From MFD09286-c1 sp963701015 (GTDB lineage: Bacteria > Bacteroidota > Bacteroidia > Bacteroidales > DTGW01), in NCBI GenBank assembly GCA_963701015.1, contig OY969556.1, positions 372,001 through 436,000 on the forward strand: a stretch of DNA of 64,000 bases. Reading direction: 5' to 3'. A program made the translations under genes and the position numbers. Of this stretch, positions 36,196-45,616 are shown one piece after another. The notes under the pieces were generated by a model that was given only the letters and a program-made list of their open reading frames with translations, did not search any database and had not been told where the DNA came from. Each line of letters opens with the position of its first letter. Position 1 is the stretch's first letter.

Positions 36196-36633
36196 TTGGA
36201 AACAGTATATTTAACAAGACGCGAAAGATTTAATGCTGCCCATCGGATGTTTCGCCCAGAATGGACTGACGAAAAAAATATGGAAGTATTTGGCAAATGT
36301 TCAAATCCGCTTTGGCATGGGCATAATTATGTACTATTTGTTACAGTTAAAGGCAAAATTAATCCTGAAACAGGCTGTGTTGTAGATTTATCAAAATTAG
36401 GAGAAATATTAAGAGAAAAAATAATTGAAAAGATTGATCATAAAAATATTAATCTTGAGGTTGATTTTATGAAAAATAAAATTGCTTCAGCCGAAAATCT
36501 GGCGATTGCAATATGGGAATATATTGAACCTTTTATATTAAACCTTGGTATTTATTTACATTGTATTAAAATTGAAGAATCAGAAAATAATTTTATAGAA
36601 TATTTTGGAGAGAACAAGTATGGAACAATTTAA
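36196..36633 (+). CDS. 6-pyruvoyltetrahydropterin synthase, PTPS-II type
   Basis: A 145-residue enzyme of the QueD/PTPS family. Zinc ligands are the His of RFNAAHR and both His of WHGHNY. The catalytic Cys lies in GKCSNPLWHGH: five residues between Cys and HGH, as in animal PTPS, whereas bacterial QueD has three. Overall the chain is strikingly like the eukaryotic enzyme (IDHKNIN, ASAENLAIAIWEYI). A tetrahydrobiopterin-like product is therefore more likely than a queuosine precursor. The start is a TTG: a TAA stands directly before it in frame and the protein begins where family members do. It overlaps folE by 14 bases. Confidence 0.85.
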   Translation: METVYLTRRERFNAAHRMFRPEWTDEKNMEVFGKCSNPLWHGHNYVLFVTVKGKINPETGCVVDLSKLGEILREKIIEKIDHKNINLEVDFMKNKIASAENLAIAIWEYIEPFILNLGIYLHCIKIEESENNFIEYFGENKYGTI

Positions 36634-37261
36634 TTTTAAAGATGCCGGTATTATTGATGATGATGATTATTCAAGGACTGAACAATTTAATAAGCAAAAG
36701 ACTGAACAATTAGTAGAACAATATAAAAAAATATTATCAGTAATAGAACCAGATTCAACAAGGGAAGGTTTGAAAGATACTCCTATGCGAGTAGCAAAAG
36801 CAATGCAATATTTTACACAGGGATATAACATCGATCCGGTAAAAATGCTTGAATCAGCAACCTTTAATGAAGATTATAAACAAATGGTTTTGGTAAAGGA
36901 TATTGAAATTTTTTCTCTGTGTGAACATCATATGGTTCCATTTTATGGTAAAGCACATATTGCTTATATTCCCAACGGAAAAATTACAGGGTTAAGCAAA
37001 ATTGCAAGAATTGCCGATGCATTTGCACGTCGTTTACAGGTACAGGAGCGCTTAACCATGCAAATCCGTGATTGTATTCAGGAAAGTCTTAATCCAATGG
37101 GTGTTGCAGTTGTTATTGAGGCACATCACCTTTGTATGATGATGCGTGGGGTTCAAAAGCAGAATTCAGTTACTACAACATCAGCATTTACAGGAATATT
37201 TTTAACTGAAACCAAAACACGCGAAGAATATATTCATTTGATTGGAACAAAACTGCATTAA
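36620..37261 (+). CDS. folE: GTP cyclohydrolase I
   Basis: About 213 residues, from the ATG at 36620; an upstream TTG is possible but less likely. Zinc ligands are Cys and His in LCEHHMVPF and Cys in EAHHLCMMMRGV, the active-site stretch is GKITGLSKIARIADAFARRLQVQERLT, and the end is STTTSAFTGIF-like (VTTTSAFTGIFL). It converts GTP to dihydroneopterin triphosphate, the common precursor of folate and of the pterin made by the upstream enzyme. Translational overlap with that gene supports a dedicated pathway. Confidence 0.95.
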   Translation: MEQFNFKDAGIIDDDDYSRTEQFNKQKTEQLVEQYKKILSVIEPDSTREGLKDTPMRVAKAMQYFTQGYNIDPVKMLESATFNEDYKQMVLVKDIEIFSLCEHHMVPFYGKAHIAYIPNGKITGLSKIARIADAFARRLQVQERLTMQIRDCIQESLNPMGVAVVIEAHHLCMMMRGVQKQNSVTTTSAFTGIFLTETKTREEYIHLIGTKLH

Positions 37262-37298
37262 TAGGTTTAACCTATAATGATAGTTAATAAACCTATTA
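37259..37298 (+). repeat. 11-bp inverted repeat at the folE stop codon
   Basis: TAATAGGTTTA (37259-37269) and TAAACCTATTA (37288-37298) form a perfect stem in the mRNA. No T-run follows, so it may protect the 3' end rather than terminate. Confidence 0.5.
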
Positions 37299-37365
37299 AA
37301 ATATAGTTTCTACAGTATATAATTAAGACAATATTTTTCTTTACAAGAATTATATTCAAATATAG

Positions 37366-37818
37366 TTACAATGTTTTCACAAAAGAAACAATTGCAACAG
37401 CCGAACCTTTTTTACCGTCCTGAAAAGATATGTTTAGATGATAAGCACCAGTTTTCATACAATCGAAGTTGACTGATTTGTAAAATTGACCTGTAGTTGA
37501 ATTAAAGGTGCTAACATATGGTTTATTCATATCGAACAAGGATAGAATTGCTTTTCCATCTGATCCTTCATTATTACAAACCGTAAAACGATATTCGGTA
37601 TTTTTGCTTAATACCATTGTATAGCGCTGTTCTTTTGCTATTCCATCCGCTCCAACAGCATCAAGCTCAACAATAAAATCTTTCAGGTAAGTAGCATCGT
37701 CACCAGCACTTGATGAACACAGTTCAACAAGTTTTGAGCCTGATTGGGCATTGGCTGATTTGTTACCCACCCATGAAATGATTAAAAAGCAAATAATTAT
37801 AGGTAATATTCTTTTCAT
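37366..37818 (-). CDS. Secreted protein of unknown function, envelope pair copy 1, member B
   Basis: A 150-residue protein with a signal peptide ending near ANAQSG and a beta-rich mature part with four Cys. It is the last gene of the signalling cluster, one base after the previous gene. A diverged paralogue of similar length lies at 59354-59794, again just behind a paralogue of the preceding gene. The two share a core like NTEYRFTVCNNEG (here) and DTEYRIAVCGSDD (there), with matching Cys. I know no named family. A periplasmic or surface partner of the preceding protein is a reasonable guess. Confidence 0.75.
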   Translation of the reverse strand: MKRILPIIICFLIISWVGNKSANAQSGSKLVELCSSSAGDDATYLKDFIVELDAVGADGIAKEQRYTMVLSKNTEYRFTVCNNEGSDGKAILSLFDMNKPYVSTFNSTTGQFYKSVNFDCMKTGAYHLNISFQDGKKGSAVAIVSFVKTL

Positions 37819-37819
37819 A

Positions 37820-38737
37820 TTACATTCTGATTAATCTGTTACGAACTCCTTCAACTGTTGCTGTTATTGATTTTAATTGGTCATCGGAAATGTTTACTAT
37901 ACTTCTTGAAGTTTGTTTAATAGTAACCATGCCATTTTCTTCTACAGTTTCAGGTGCTCCTTCAACATAAGTAATATTTACGTCTTCAAACTTAGCCTTT
38001 ATACTTTGAAATTCATTTAAATAATTCTTAAATATTGGGTCTTTGGCATACGTTGCTAATAATAGCATTAAGTCCGAAAGAATTATTTTTTGTTCACCAA
38101 TTTTTTCAATAAGTTTCTGGTCAGGCTGTTCTTTTGCAACCTGAACGGTTACATATATTCCTTCCAACCATGCACCGGCCACAATTAAAGCACTCAGGTT
38201 TCCGCGGTGGCGCTCACGTAGCGATTTATCCATTAAGTTAAAGCTGTGTACCGAAATGTATTTAAGTGAATCAATATTGCTGCTATTGCTTGCTAACCGT
38301 TTTAAAGTTGTAAAATCGAAAAATTGACCAACATTAATATCATCTGCAAGACTTTTTATTGTGGAGAGATAATCAATAACCGAGCCTGTTTTGTTATACA
38401 TATTTAAGTAACCCAAATCGGCACTAAAAACTCCAAGTGCAAATGATTGGGCGTAGTTGGTATTGTAGTTTGCAACAAACTCGGTAGGAGCGAGGATGTC
38501 TTTCGAAAATGGAACACCTAATGATTTAATAAGAGCAGCTATTTCAACAGGCGATGAAATATTTTCGGTTATATTCGAAACCGCTTCTTCATCAATGTCC
38601 AATGCGTCTTTGTTAACTACATCAGTAGGAACATTGAGATTTTGGTGCTTGTCAAAAGTGTAGCTCTTATATAGTATAAATATACACCCGGCCACAACTG
38701 CAAGTCCAACAATAATAAAGAGTATTCTTTTTGCCAT
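37820..38737 (-). CDS. Envelope protein of unknown function, envelope pair copy 1, member A
   Basis: About 305 residues from the ATG at 38737; an upstream GTG at 38761 is less likely. One N-terminal membrane helix contains a weak lipobox (VVAGC), but hydrophobicity continues beyond the Cys, so a membrane anchor is more likely than a lipid. The rest is helical, with motifs SPVEIAALIKSLG, LGVFSADLGYL, and VAGAWLEGIYVTVQV. The paralogue at 59810-60709 has the same order (SPLETAMLIKTAG, LGIYTTDLSF, VGGWVEGLYIATQL). No family known to me. It lies 46 bases behind the ABC transporter gene and may be its envelope partner. Confidence 0.75.
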   Translation of the reverse strand: MAKRILFIIVGLAVVAGCIFILYKSYTFDKHQNLNVPTDVVNKDALDIDEEAVSNITENISSPVEIAALIKSLGVPFSKDILAPTEFVANYNTNYAQSFALGVFSADLGYLNMYNKTGSVIDYLSTIKSLADDINVGQFFDFTTLKRLASNSSNIDSLKYISVHSFNLMDKSLRERHRGNLSALIVAGAWLEGIYVTVQVAKEQPDQKLIEKIGEQKIILSDLMLLLATYAKDPIFKNYLNEFQSIKAKFEDVNITYVEGAPETVEENGMVTIKQTSRSIVNISDDQLKSITATVEGVRNRLIRM

Positions 38738-38783
38738 GGTTATTTTGTTTCTTAATTTCACTTCATTAAAAACATACTATAAT

Positions 38784-41700
38784 TTATTTACGTCTCATTT
38801 TAATTTTATCAGGCAATTCAAAAAGGTTTTTAAATAGTTCAAAGTATAAAGTTAAATACATAATAAAAGTAAATCCCCAAATAACTATCATATTGAACCA
38901 AAATGTATCGTAAAACTTGCCCATAAAATATTTCCGTGGAGCATATAAATGTGTCCTGAAATCATATTTTCCGTCAATCCGTGGATCTAAATAAATAGGA
39001 TCAACTTCCTGCACCAAATGATTATTATAAACTAAAATTTTATTTTTTTCCTTTTCAAATACCTTTTTTACCATATCGGCCAAATGTTCATTGTAATAAT
39101 TGTCATAGAACATTTTATATGATTTTGGCTTATTCTGGTTAAGATAATTCAACATATTGTTTTTTCGTTTATCGGAAATATCATAAACATGCTGGTAATA
39201 ATCATTTAACTTCGAAAGATAATCATGCGTGTCAATAGCCACCTGAAGGTTAAAATTATTAAGATTTAATTTTGGTAAAACCTTACATTCAACAATTGGA
39301 ACAAGATCCTTTTGTTGTTCAATTTCATTTTTTAATAAAATTAAATTGTTCCTGTTTTTGCTTATCCATTTATTTTTACTGTACTCTTCAGTAAGTGCAT
39401 CTAAACGTTTCGTAAGTTCAGGAATGTAATATATAATTTTAAAGTTTGCGTTGCTCACATCTTTTTCTAAATCGAAGAAATATTTTTCATAATTATTATC
39501 CTTGAATTGATGAACCATTAGTGCTTCGTAAACCCATTTGGTGGGCATTATATCGGCAATAAGCGGAACTTTATCAATACTGCTTACGTTTCGGTTTAAT
39601 TTATCGAAGCTAAACATTGCACCGCTCAATACCATCATAGGAATCATTAAAAATGGTATAATAATATAAATTGTAACTACTGAATTAAATGTTGCAGAAA
39701 TATTCAAGCCTAAAATATTTGCAAAAGCTGCCATTGAAAACAAGGCAAACCAATATGTGAAGTATAATCCCTGAATTCCTAAAACATAATTACCTATGAT
39801 AATAAAAGTAAATGTTTGAATAGCAGATAAACTAAATAAGATAAACAGTTTTGAAATTAAATAACTCGATTTGCTCAGATTTAAGAATGCTTCACGCTTC
39901 AAAATTTTACGGTCGTGGAATATTTCTTCAGCGCTTACAGTTGTACCAAAGAAAAGTGCCACTATTATACTCATGAAAATATAAATTGAAATATTTTCGT
40001 TTTCACGGAAAATATAAACATTCGAAGTTGGATCGGCAATATACCTGATAATATAGGCAAGTATAAATGCCAATACAGGGAATTCCAGCAAATTCAAAAT
40101 TATATATTGACGGTTGCTTATTTTTGATAAGAAATCTCTTTTGATATAAATTTTAAGTTGCTTGAACCAATTAGGTATTTTTAATGATTTTGGAGGTGCT
40201 TCGGTAACTTTTTCAACAACTTCTTCATCAAAGTTTTTATGGTAATGTTCTTCCCAATTTACAGGAGATACTTTACGTACTCCGGTATAATTCCCGAATT
40301 CATCTACTACCTGGGCTTCAATTATATTGAAAACTAATTCGGGATTAACATTTCCACAAGTTGGACATTCTCCAACTTCGCTATTAATTTGGACATCCAT
40401 TTTTTTGAAGTACATCACAGCTTCAACCGGATTGCCACAATAAACCTGATAACCACCTGTATCAAGGATTATCATTTTATCGAACATTTTGTAAATGTCC
40501 GAAGATGGCTGATGTATAACAACAAAAATTAGTTTACCTTTTATGGCTAATTCGCGCAACAGATCCATAACGTTTTCCGAATCGCGCGATGAAAGGCCTG
40601 AGGTAGGTTCGTCAACAAATAAGATGGAAGGTTCCCTGATTAATTCAAGCGCAATATTTAGTCTTTTTCTTTGTCCGCCAGATATAGTTTTATTCAGTGC
40701 ATTGCCAACCTTTAAGTGTGCCCTGTCCAGTAATCCAAGATTATAGAGTGTACTGTTTACCAATATGGTAATTTCTTCGTTCGATTTGTTGCGGAAACAG
40801 AGTTTAGCGCTATAAAAAAGGTTTTCAAATACAGTTAAATCCTCAATTAACAAGTCGTCCTGCGGTATAAGCCCTATAACACCTTCTAATTCTTTTTTCT
40901 GAGTATGCAGGTTAAGTTCATTAATTATTACTTCACCTTTCGAAGGTTTTTCTATTCCACATAAAACGTTTAGTAAAGTGGTTTTACCGGCGCCGCTCGC
41001 ACCCATAATTCCAACCAGTCGCCCGTGTGATTCTGAAAAATTAATATCGCGTAAGCCTACATTGCCGTTTAAAAATTTGTATTCAAGGTTTCGAACGTTA
41101 AATGAAATTTTACTTGCATGTATATCGGCTAAAAATCTGGCAGCTACATCGGAATAATAAATAGGTTTGCCTTTTGGTAGCTTTACTGTACTTCCATTGG
41201 CGAATAAATAAACACGTTTGTTATTTACAGCCAATCCGTTTAAAAACAAGTCTTCTTCACCGGTATATTTCAAAAAATACAGTTCAACACTTGGTATTCT
41301 GAGTATAAAAATATCGGCATCAAGTTTTTCGGTACGAATATATTTGCATGAATTTCCACTATGAGCTTTGTCGTTAATGACCATTACAAGTGGATCGTTA
41401 AAATCCAATGGTTCATTTTTAATGACAAAGTTTTCGATGCTTTTAAATTCTTCATGAGAAACGTTAAAAACATCAGCAACAGTATTGATTATTGCCATTC
41501 GTTGTTCGGTAAACTTCCTGTCGGTATTTACTAACTCGAAAAGTCGAACAAGCGCAACAATTTTTTGATTTTGGGTAAGAGTTTTGTTAATTTTTTTGCA
41601 AATACCAAGAATACGAACGGAATCGTTTACTTTGGTCAAGCGCTTTTTTTTGGCTTCACCATCACCTTCATCGTCATCACCCCAACCGGAATGTTTTTCG

Positions 41701-41852
41701 AAAAGTGCAAAATATTCTTTCGATTGTTCCTCGGAGAGTTGTTGTGAAAGAAAATTTTTTACATACTCTCTCTCATTGCTTTCAACACCTTCATCCTGTT
41801 TTGCAATAATTGCAAACAGTTGCATAAGCGCTTTGAGGATTTCTTCACTCAT
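38784..41852 (-). CDS. TerB / FHA-like / ABCG-type transporter fusion
   Basis: A 1022-residue protein. Residues 1-150 are helical and TerB-like (ALMQLFAIIAKQDEGVESNE). Residues about 155-245 resemble an FHA domain (DLFLNGLAVNNKRVYLFANGS, PIYYSDV). The ABC domain follows (Walker A GASGAGKT 284-291, signature ISGGQRKRLNIALEL, Walker B LFVDEPTSGLSS), and then an ABC2-type membrane domain with six helices split by a large periplasmic part. The ABC-before-membrane order and the GECPTCGN Cys motif fit the ABCG/White family. It is probably an exporter in the inner membrane. It is downstream of SiaC-like and SiaB-like genes, and I infer it is the output of that relay. Confidence 0.85.
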   Translation of the reverse strand: MSEEILKALMQLFAIIAKQDEGVESNEREYVKNFLSQQLSEEQSKEYFALFEKHSGWGDDDEGDGEAKKKRLTKVNDSVRILGICKKINKTLTQNQKIVALVRLFELVNTDRKFTEQRMAIINTVADVFNVSHEEFKSIENFVIKNEPLDFNDPLVMVINDKAHSGNSCKYIRTEKLDADIFILRIPSVELYFLKYTGEEDLFLNGLAVNNKRVYLFANGSTVKLPKGKPIYYSDVAARFLADIHASKISFNVRNLEYKFLNGNVGLRDINFSESHGRLVGIMGASGAGKTTLLNVLCGIEKPSKGEVIINELNLHTQKKELEGVIGLIPQDDLLIEDLTVFENLFYSAKLCFRNKSNEEITILVNSTLYNLGLLDRAHLKVGNALNKTISGGQRKRLNIALELIREPSILFVDEPTSGLSSRDSENVMDLLRELAIKGKLIFVVIHQPSSDIYKMFDKMIILDTGGYQVYCGNPVEAVMYFKKMDVQINSEVGECPTCGNVNPELVFNIIEAQVVDEFGNYTGVRKVSPVNWEEHYHKNFDEEVVEKVTEAPPKSLKIPNWFKQLKIYIKRDFLSKISNRQYIILNLLEFPVLAFILAYIIRYIADPTSNVYIFRENENISIYIFMSIIVALFFGTTVSAEEIFHDRKILKREAFLNLSKSSYLISKLFILFSLSAIQTFTFIIIGNYVLGIQGLYFTYWFALFSMAAFANILGLNISATFNSVVTIYIIIPFLMIPMMVLSGAMFSFDKLNRNVSSIDKVPLIADIMPTKWVYEALMVHQFKDNNYEKYFFDLEKDVSNANFKIIYYIPELTKRLDALTEEYSKNKWISKNRNNLILLKNEIEQQKDLVPIVECKVLPKLNLNNFNLQVAIDTHDYLSKLNDYYQHVYDISDKRKNNMLNYLNQNKPKSYKMFYDNYYNEHLADMVKKVFEKEKNKILVYNNHLVQEVDPIYLDPRIDGKYDFRTHLYAPRKYFMGKFYDTFWFNMIVIWGFTFIMYLTLYFELFKNLFELPDKIKMRRK

Positions 41853-41917
41853 ATATTACCAGTTGTAAACAAATTAAATTGAAACTCAGCCTGAAAACTG
41901 ATAATTAGATTATTAAT

Positions 41918-42298
41918 TTAACCAGCATAGGAAATTTGTTCAAAAGTAACTTCTACTATATCGGCATATTCATTGCCTGCTTCCTGCATATCTTCATCAT
42001 CTTCGGGATAATACCATTTTACCAGCACTTCGCTTCCTTTTTTGCTTAAATCTTCAAGCCTCATTAGTATATCAAGTATAAGCTTTGATGAAGCTGTGTT
42101 AAAATATACCAATTTGAAATTGAAAATTGTTTTCGGATTAGGGGTTTTTATGTATTCAGCCAGCCAATTTAAAATTGGGCCGTAGAAACTGCTAACATCT
42201 TCCGGCAATGAGCGCCCTGAAATTTCCATTATATTGGCCGCTGCATCGAGAATAACATTTGGAGTATCTTCTGTTCCTTTTATTTTAATTGCTTCCAT
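41918..42298 (-). CDS. SiaC-family regulatory phosphoprotein (DUF1987)
   Basis: A 126-residue protein of the SiaC family. The motif LVYFNTASSK contains T68, at the same number as the Thr of Pseudomonas aeruginosa SiaC that the kinase SiaB phosphorylates. The N-terminal strand (IKGTEDTPNVILDAAANIMEISGRSLPED) and the EVLVKWYYPEDDEDMQEAG acidic segment are typical of the family. In Pseudomonas the unphosphorylated form activates the diguanylate cyclase SiaD; no such enzyme is encoded here, so the target must differ. It is 16 bases after the kinase gene. Confidence 0.88.
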   Translation of the reverse strand: MEAIKIKGTEDTPNVILDAAANIMEISGRSLPEDVSSFYGPILNWLAEYIKTPNPKTIFNFKLVYFNTASSKLILDILMRLEDLSKKGSEVLVKWYYPEDDEDMQEAGNEYADIVEVTFEQISYAG

Positions 42299-42314
42299 AT
42301 TGTCTTTAATTTTA

Positions 42315-42908
42315 TTATTCTGCTACCCTTGATATTGTTGATGTAAGAAGGAAAAATGAAACACTTTCGGTAATTGGTAAAAAATGAAATTCCAAAGGTT
42401 TACCGGTTTTTCTTTTAATATCAATAAATCCAAGTCCAGCTCCACCTTTATCTGAAAGTTGTCCTTCTTTTATTTGTTTTTTGTACATCTCATTTAATTC
42501 TTCTTTCTCCAGCGAATTAATTTTATCTAGCATTGTAGTTAAATCTTTTATCCTTGAATTATCAATGGCATTTCCAGTAGTTACAGAATATTCAGTTTCA
42601 CCTTTGCTTACCATAAAAATTCCTCGTCCTGAATATAGGAAATCGTTATCTGCAAAATCATCAGCATGTTTGCTTATATTTTGTAAACATTCTACCATAA
42701 CGTGAAACACCTTACGTTGAACGCTTCCCGATTCTTCTTCCTTTACCATATTCGACTCAGCCAATGAAGTAAACGCTTTGGTAAGTTGATGCGTAATTTC
42801 ACCCTCATAAACCAGTGAAATTTCATGTGCTTTCATTGTTTTATAGAACTCATAAACGAATTCGAGGAAGCCTTTTGAATCCTTCTTCATAATCATTTGG
42901 TTTACCAT
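42315..42908 (-). CDS. SiaB-family protein kinase (HATPase fold)
   Basis: A 197-residue protein resembling SiaB. The ATP site has an N-box-like VMVECLQNISKHADD and a G-box LSDKGGAGLGFIDIKRKTG; there is no His-phosphotransfer helix or receiver partner, as in anti-sigma-type Ser/Thr kinases. Its likely substrate is the SiaC-like protein encoded next. A phosphatase gene with a PP2C domain lies upstream, completing kinase, phosphatase and phosphoprotein. The length is close to P. aeruginosa SiaB. Confidence 0.86.
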   Translation of the reverse strand: MVNQMIMKKDSKGFLEFVYEFYKTMKAHEISLVYEGEITHQLTKAFTSLAESNMVKEEESGSVQRKVFHVMVECLQNISKHADDFADNDFLYSGRGIFMVSKGETEYSVTTGNAIDNSRIKDLTTMLDKINSLEKEELNEMYKKQIKEGQLSDKGGAGLGFIDIKRKTGKPLEFHFLPITESVSFFLLTSTISRVAE

Positions 42909-42982
42909 TTTTAGTTTTTTTTGACTTTAGGTTTGCGTTTCAAATTTAAAGAATTTATGCAATACTTGGTATTTTCAATTAA

Positions 42983-45604
42983 CTAAAATTCAATACCAAT
43001 TAATAACACATCGTCTATTTGTTTGCTTTCCCCTTTCCATTCATCGAAATCCTGCATAAAATGTTCATAATATTGGGTCATCGAAAATCCCTGATTTTCA
43101 GTAATTATGCTTCTAATCCTGCCCGGAGAATATTTTTTATGTTCAGCCCCACCTAATTGATCAGGCAATCCGTCAGAGAAAAAGAAAACTTTATCACCCG
43201 ATAAAATATTAATAACATAATCGGTGAAAGGTTGTTCAGCTTTATTACCCAAAGGGATACCTCCAATAGCTTTTCTGTCACCTTTATATTCAATCAGTTC
43301 ACCTTTACGCAAAAGGAATAATGGACGATGTGCTCCGGCAAAATGTAATTCTTTCTTTTTTAAATTTATTTTACAAAGGGCGATATCCATTCCATCACGT
43401 CCACTGGCATCTTCACGGTCCTGTTTTAATGTTGTACGAACGCCATTATGCAGCATATCGCATATTTCACCTGAATTTAAAGCTTTGTCATTGTCAACAA
43501 TATTATTCAGTAAGAAATATCCGATAAACGAAAGCATTGCTCCCGGAACGCCATGACCTGTGCAATCCACAACAGCTATGTAAGTATCTTCGCCATGCTG
43601 CAAAAACCATGGAAAATCGCCGCTTACAACATCACGTGGTTTGTAATAGATGAACGAACGCGGGAAGAAATCACGGATTAGCCTGTTGTCTGGTAAAATT
43701 GAGGATTGGATACGTTGTGCGTAATTTATACTGTCTTCAATCTTTTTGTTTTTCTCCTGAATTTCGAGTTCAATTCTCTTTGCTTCAGTAATATCGTGTC
43801 CTACGAATAAAACTGTTTCAAGTTCGTTTTCATTATATTCGGGAATTGCATCAAGGCTCATTATTCTGTAAGTGACTTTTTCACCTAATTTAATAGGAAC
43901 CTTCAATTCATGATTAAGTTTTTCCGGTTTCTGTTTTAAAGATTTAAGTGTTGTTTTAAAATATTCACGAAGTTCTTCGCCCATGTTTAATTCGTCAATT
44001 GTTTTATTGATAACAACTTTGGCTTCAACTCCAAAATAATCTTCAACAATTGGGTTTGAATAGAAAAAGTGGCCTTGCAAACTTAAACGTAAAATTAAGT
44101 CGAGTGAATTTTCCGAAAGTGATTGCATCTTGCTCTTCATCCGCTCTTCTTTTTCAGCACGTTTGCGTTCAGTTACATCCTGTGAATTTAATAAAATACC
44201 TTTAATCGCTGGATCATGCAATAAATTTCTGCCTGAAGTTTCAAGAAATATCTTTTGTCCATCCTTTTTCATGTAAGTATATTGGATGGTAATTATTTCA
44301 AGCGGATTTTCCATGAGAAGTTTAAACATGTTCCTAATTTCCTGCTCTCCCTTACGTGTTAGCCTGTCGAAGAATTTTCCGTGGCTCATTTCATCAGGTG
44401 AGTACCCTAATATCTTTTTAACAGAAGGGCTTTGGTACATAAGGTTCATGTGTTCATCATAAATAATGATGATTTCGGAAGAATTTTCCAGTAATGAATT
44501 TAATCGCTTTTGAGCATTTTCAACTTCTTCAACTTGCTTTTCAAGCTGAACATATGATTTTTGCAACTCTTCCTGTGTTGCTCTCATTTCCTCAGCATTT
44601 TGACGAAGTTGTTCTTCATTTTCCTGAAGCTCTTCAGTCATCTGCTGTGATTCTTTGAGTAAGTGTTCTGTTTTTTGGTTAACCCTTAGGTTGAAAACAG
44701 TACGGGCAATAATATCACCCAGTTCTTTCATAAAGGTGATTGTCAGTTCCGGAATTTCGGGCTGCAAAGAAGCAAATTCAAGAATACCTTGCAATTTTTC
44801 ATCTGAAATTAAAGGCAATAGCAAAAGACTGCAAGGCTTTCTTTCGCCTAAAATACCTGAACTTATACTAATATAGTCATCTGGAATTTCGGTTCGGTAA
44901 ATAATATCCATTTCATAAGCACATTCGCCCACCAAACCTTCACCCATTGAAAATTCTTGTTCAATATATTTTCTACGATTATATGCGTATGTTGCAACAT
45001 TAACAATTTTGTCTTTTTGGTCATCATAAACATAAAATGCGCCTTGAATAGCTCCAATATAATTAATAAGCTTTACAATTACTTCTAAAGCCAAATCATT
45101 GACTTTATTGTGAAGGCGTAAAATATTTGAAATTTCTTCTTTTCCTTCGGCAATCCAATTTTGTTCGGCTTCCTTTTTATTGTTCATTAAAAGGTTGTCG
45201 CGCATTAAAAGCAGCGATTTTCCTAATATATCTTCATCGTCAGTAATTGTGAATTCGCTAAAATAATTCCCTTCACCAATATCTTTTGCAAATTTGGCAT
45301 TAATGTCCATGGCTTCCTGCATTTGACGAATTTCATGTTCGTATAGCAGTTTATTCAATTCCTTGTTCTTTAAATAATAGTAAACGCAAACACCAATAAT
45401 AATAGGTAATATATCAATAAGCCAAATTGAAGGACTTTTTTCGTGAATAAAAATGATTCCAGATAATGACAAGCCGGTTTTCCAGGTAATAAGCTCAATA
45501 ATCCAAAATACCAATGGTAAGGCCAATGAAACAACAAAGCCAATAATGGAATTTGAAATAATTCCATTTGAATTTAATTGTGATTTATTTATGGATTTGA
45601 CCAT
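42983..45604 (-). CDS. SiaA-like membrane sensor: GAF-PAS-PAS-PP2C phosphatase
   Basis: An 873-residue sensor phosphatase. Two membrane helices (about 20-40 and 62-78) with a short loop, a HAMP-like segment, a GAF domain (about 165-310), an E/Q-rich coiled coil (EELQENEEQLRQNAEEMRATQEE type), two PAS domains (about 375-490 and 495-615), and a SpoIIE-type PP2C domain (about 640-873) with metal Asp residues in DVVSGDF, VVDCTGHGVPGAMLS, FFFSDGLPDQ and QIDDVLLIGIEF. It should dephosphorylate the SiaC-like protein when its sensors are engaged. Unlike Pseudomonas SiaA, sensing here appears mainly cytoplasmic. It begins 12 bases after the membrane GAF gene. Confidence 0.9.
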   Translation of the reverse strand: MVKSINKSQLNSNGIISNSIIGFVVSLALPLVFWIIELITWKTGLSLSGIIFIHEKSPSIWLIDILPIIIGVCVYYYLKNKELNKLLYEHEIRQMQEAMDINAKFAKDIGEGNYFSEFTITDDEDILGKSLLLMRDNLLMNNKKEAEQNWIAEGKEEISNILRLHNKVNDLALEVIVKLINYIGAIQGAFYVYDDQKDKIVNVATYAYNRRKYIEQEFSMGEGLVGECAYEMDIIYRTEIPDDYISISSGILGERKPCSLLLLPLISDEKLQGILEFASLQPEIPELTITFMKELGDIIARTVFNLRVNQKTEHLLKESQQMTEELQENEEQLRQNAEEMRATQEELQKSYVQLEKQVEEVENAQKRLNSLLENSSEIIIIYDEHMNLMYQSPSVKKILGYSPDEMSHGKFFDRLTRKGEQEIRNMFKLLMENPLEIITIQYTYMKKDGQKIFLETSGRNLLHDPAIKGILLNSQDVTERKRAEKEERMKSKMQSLSENSLDLILRLSLQGHFFYSNPIVEDYFGVEAKVVINKTIDELNMGEELREYFKTTLKSLKQKPEKLNHELKVPIKLGEKVTYRIMSLDAIPEYNENELETVLFVGHDITEAKRIELEIQEKNKKIEDSINYAQRIQSSILPDNRLIRDFFPRSFIYYKPRDVVSGDFPWFLQHGEDTYIAVVDCTGHGVPGAMLSFIGYFLLNNIVDNDKALNSGEICDMLHNGVRTTLKQDREDASGRDGMDIALCKINLKKKELHFAGAHRPLFLLRKGELIEYKGDRKAIGGIPLGNKAEQPFTDYVINILSGDKVFFFSDGLPDQLGGAEHKKYSPGRIRSIITENQGFSMTQYYEHFMQDFDEWKGESKQIDDVLLIGIEF

Positions 45605-45616
45605 TAAATGCTAATT

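Noticed and set aside
38784..41852. Tellurite resistance operon because of the TerB-like domain
   Set aside because: No other ter genes are present; the domain is fused to an ABCG transporter.
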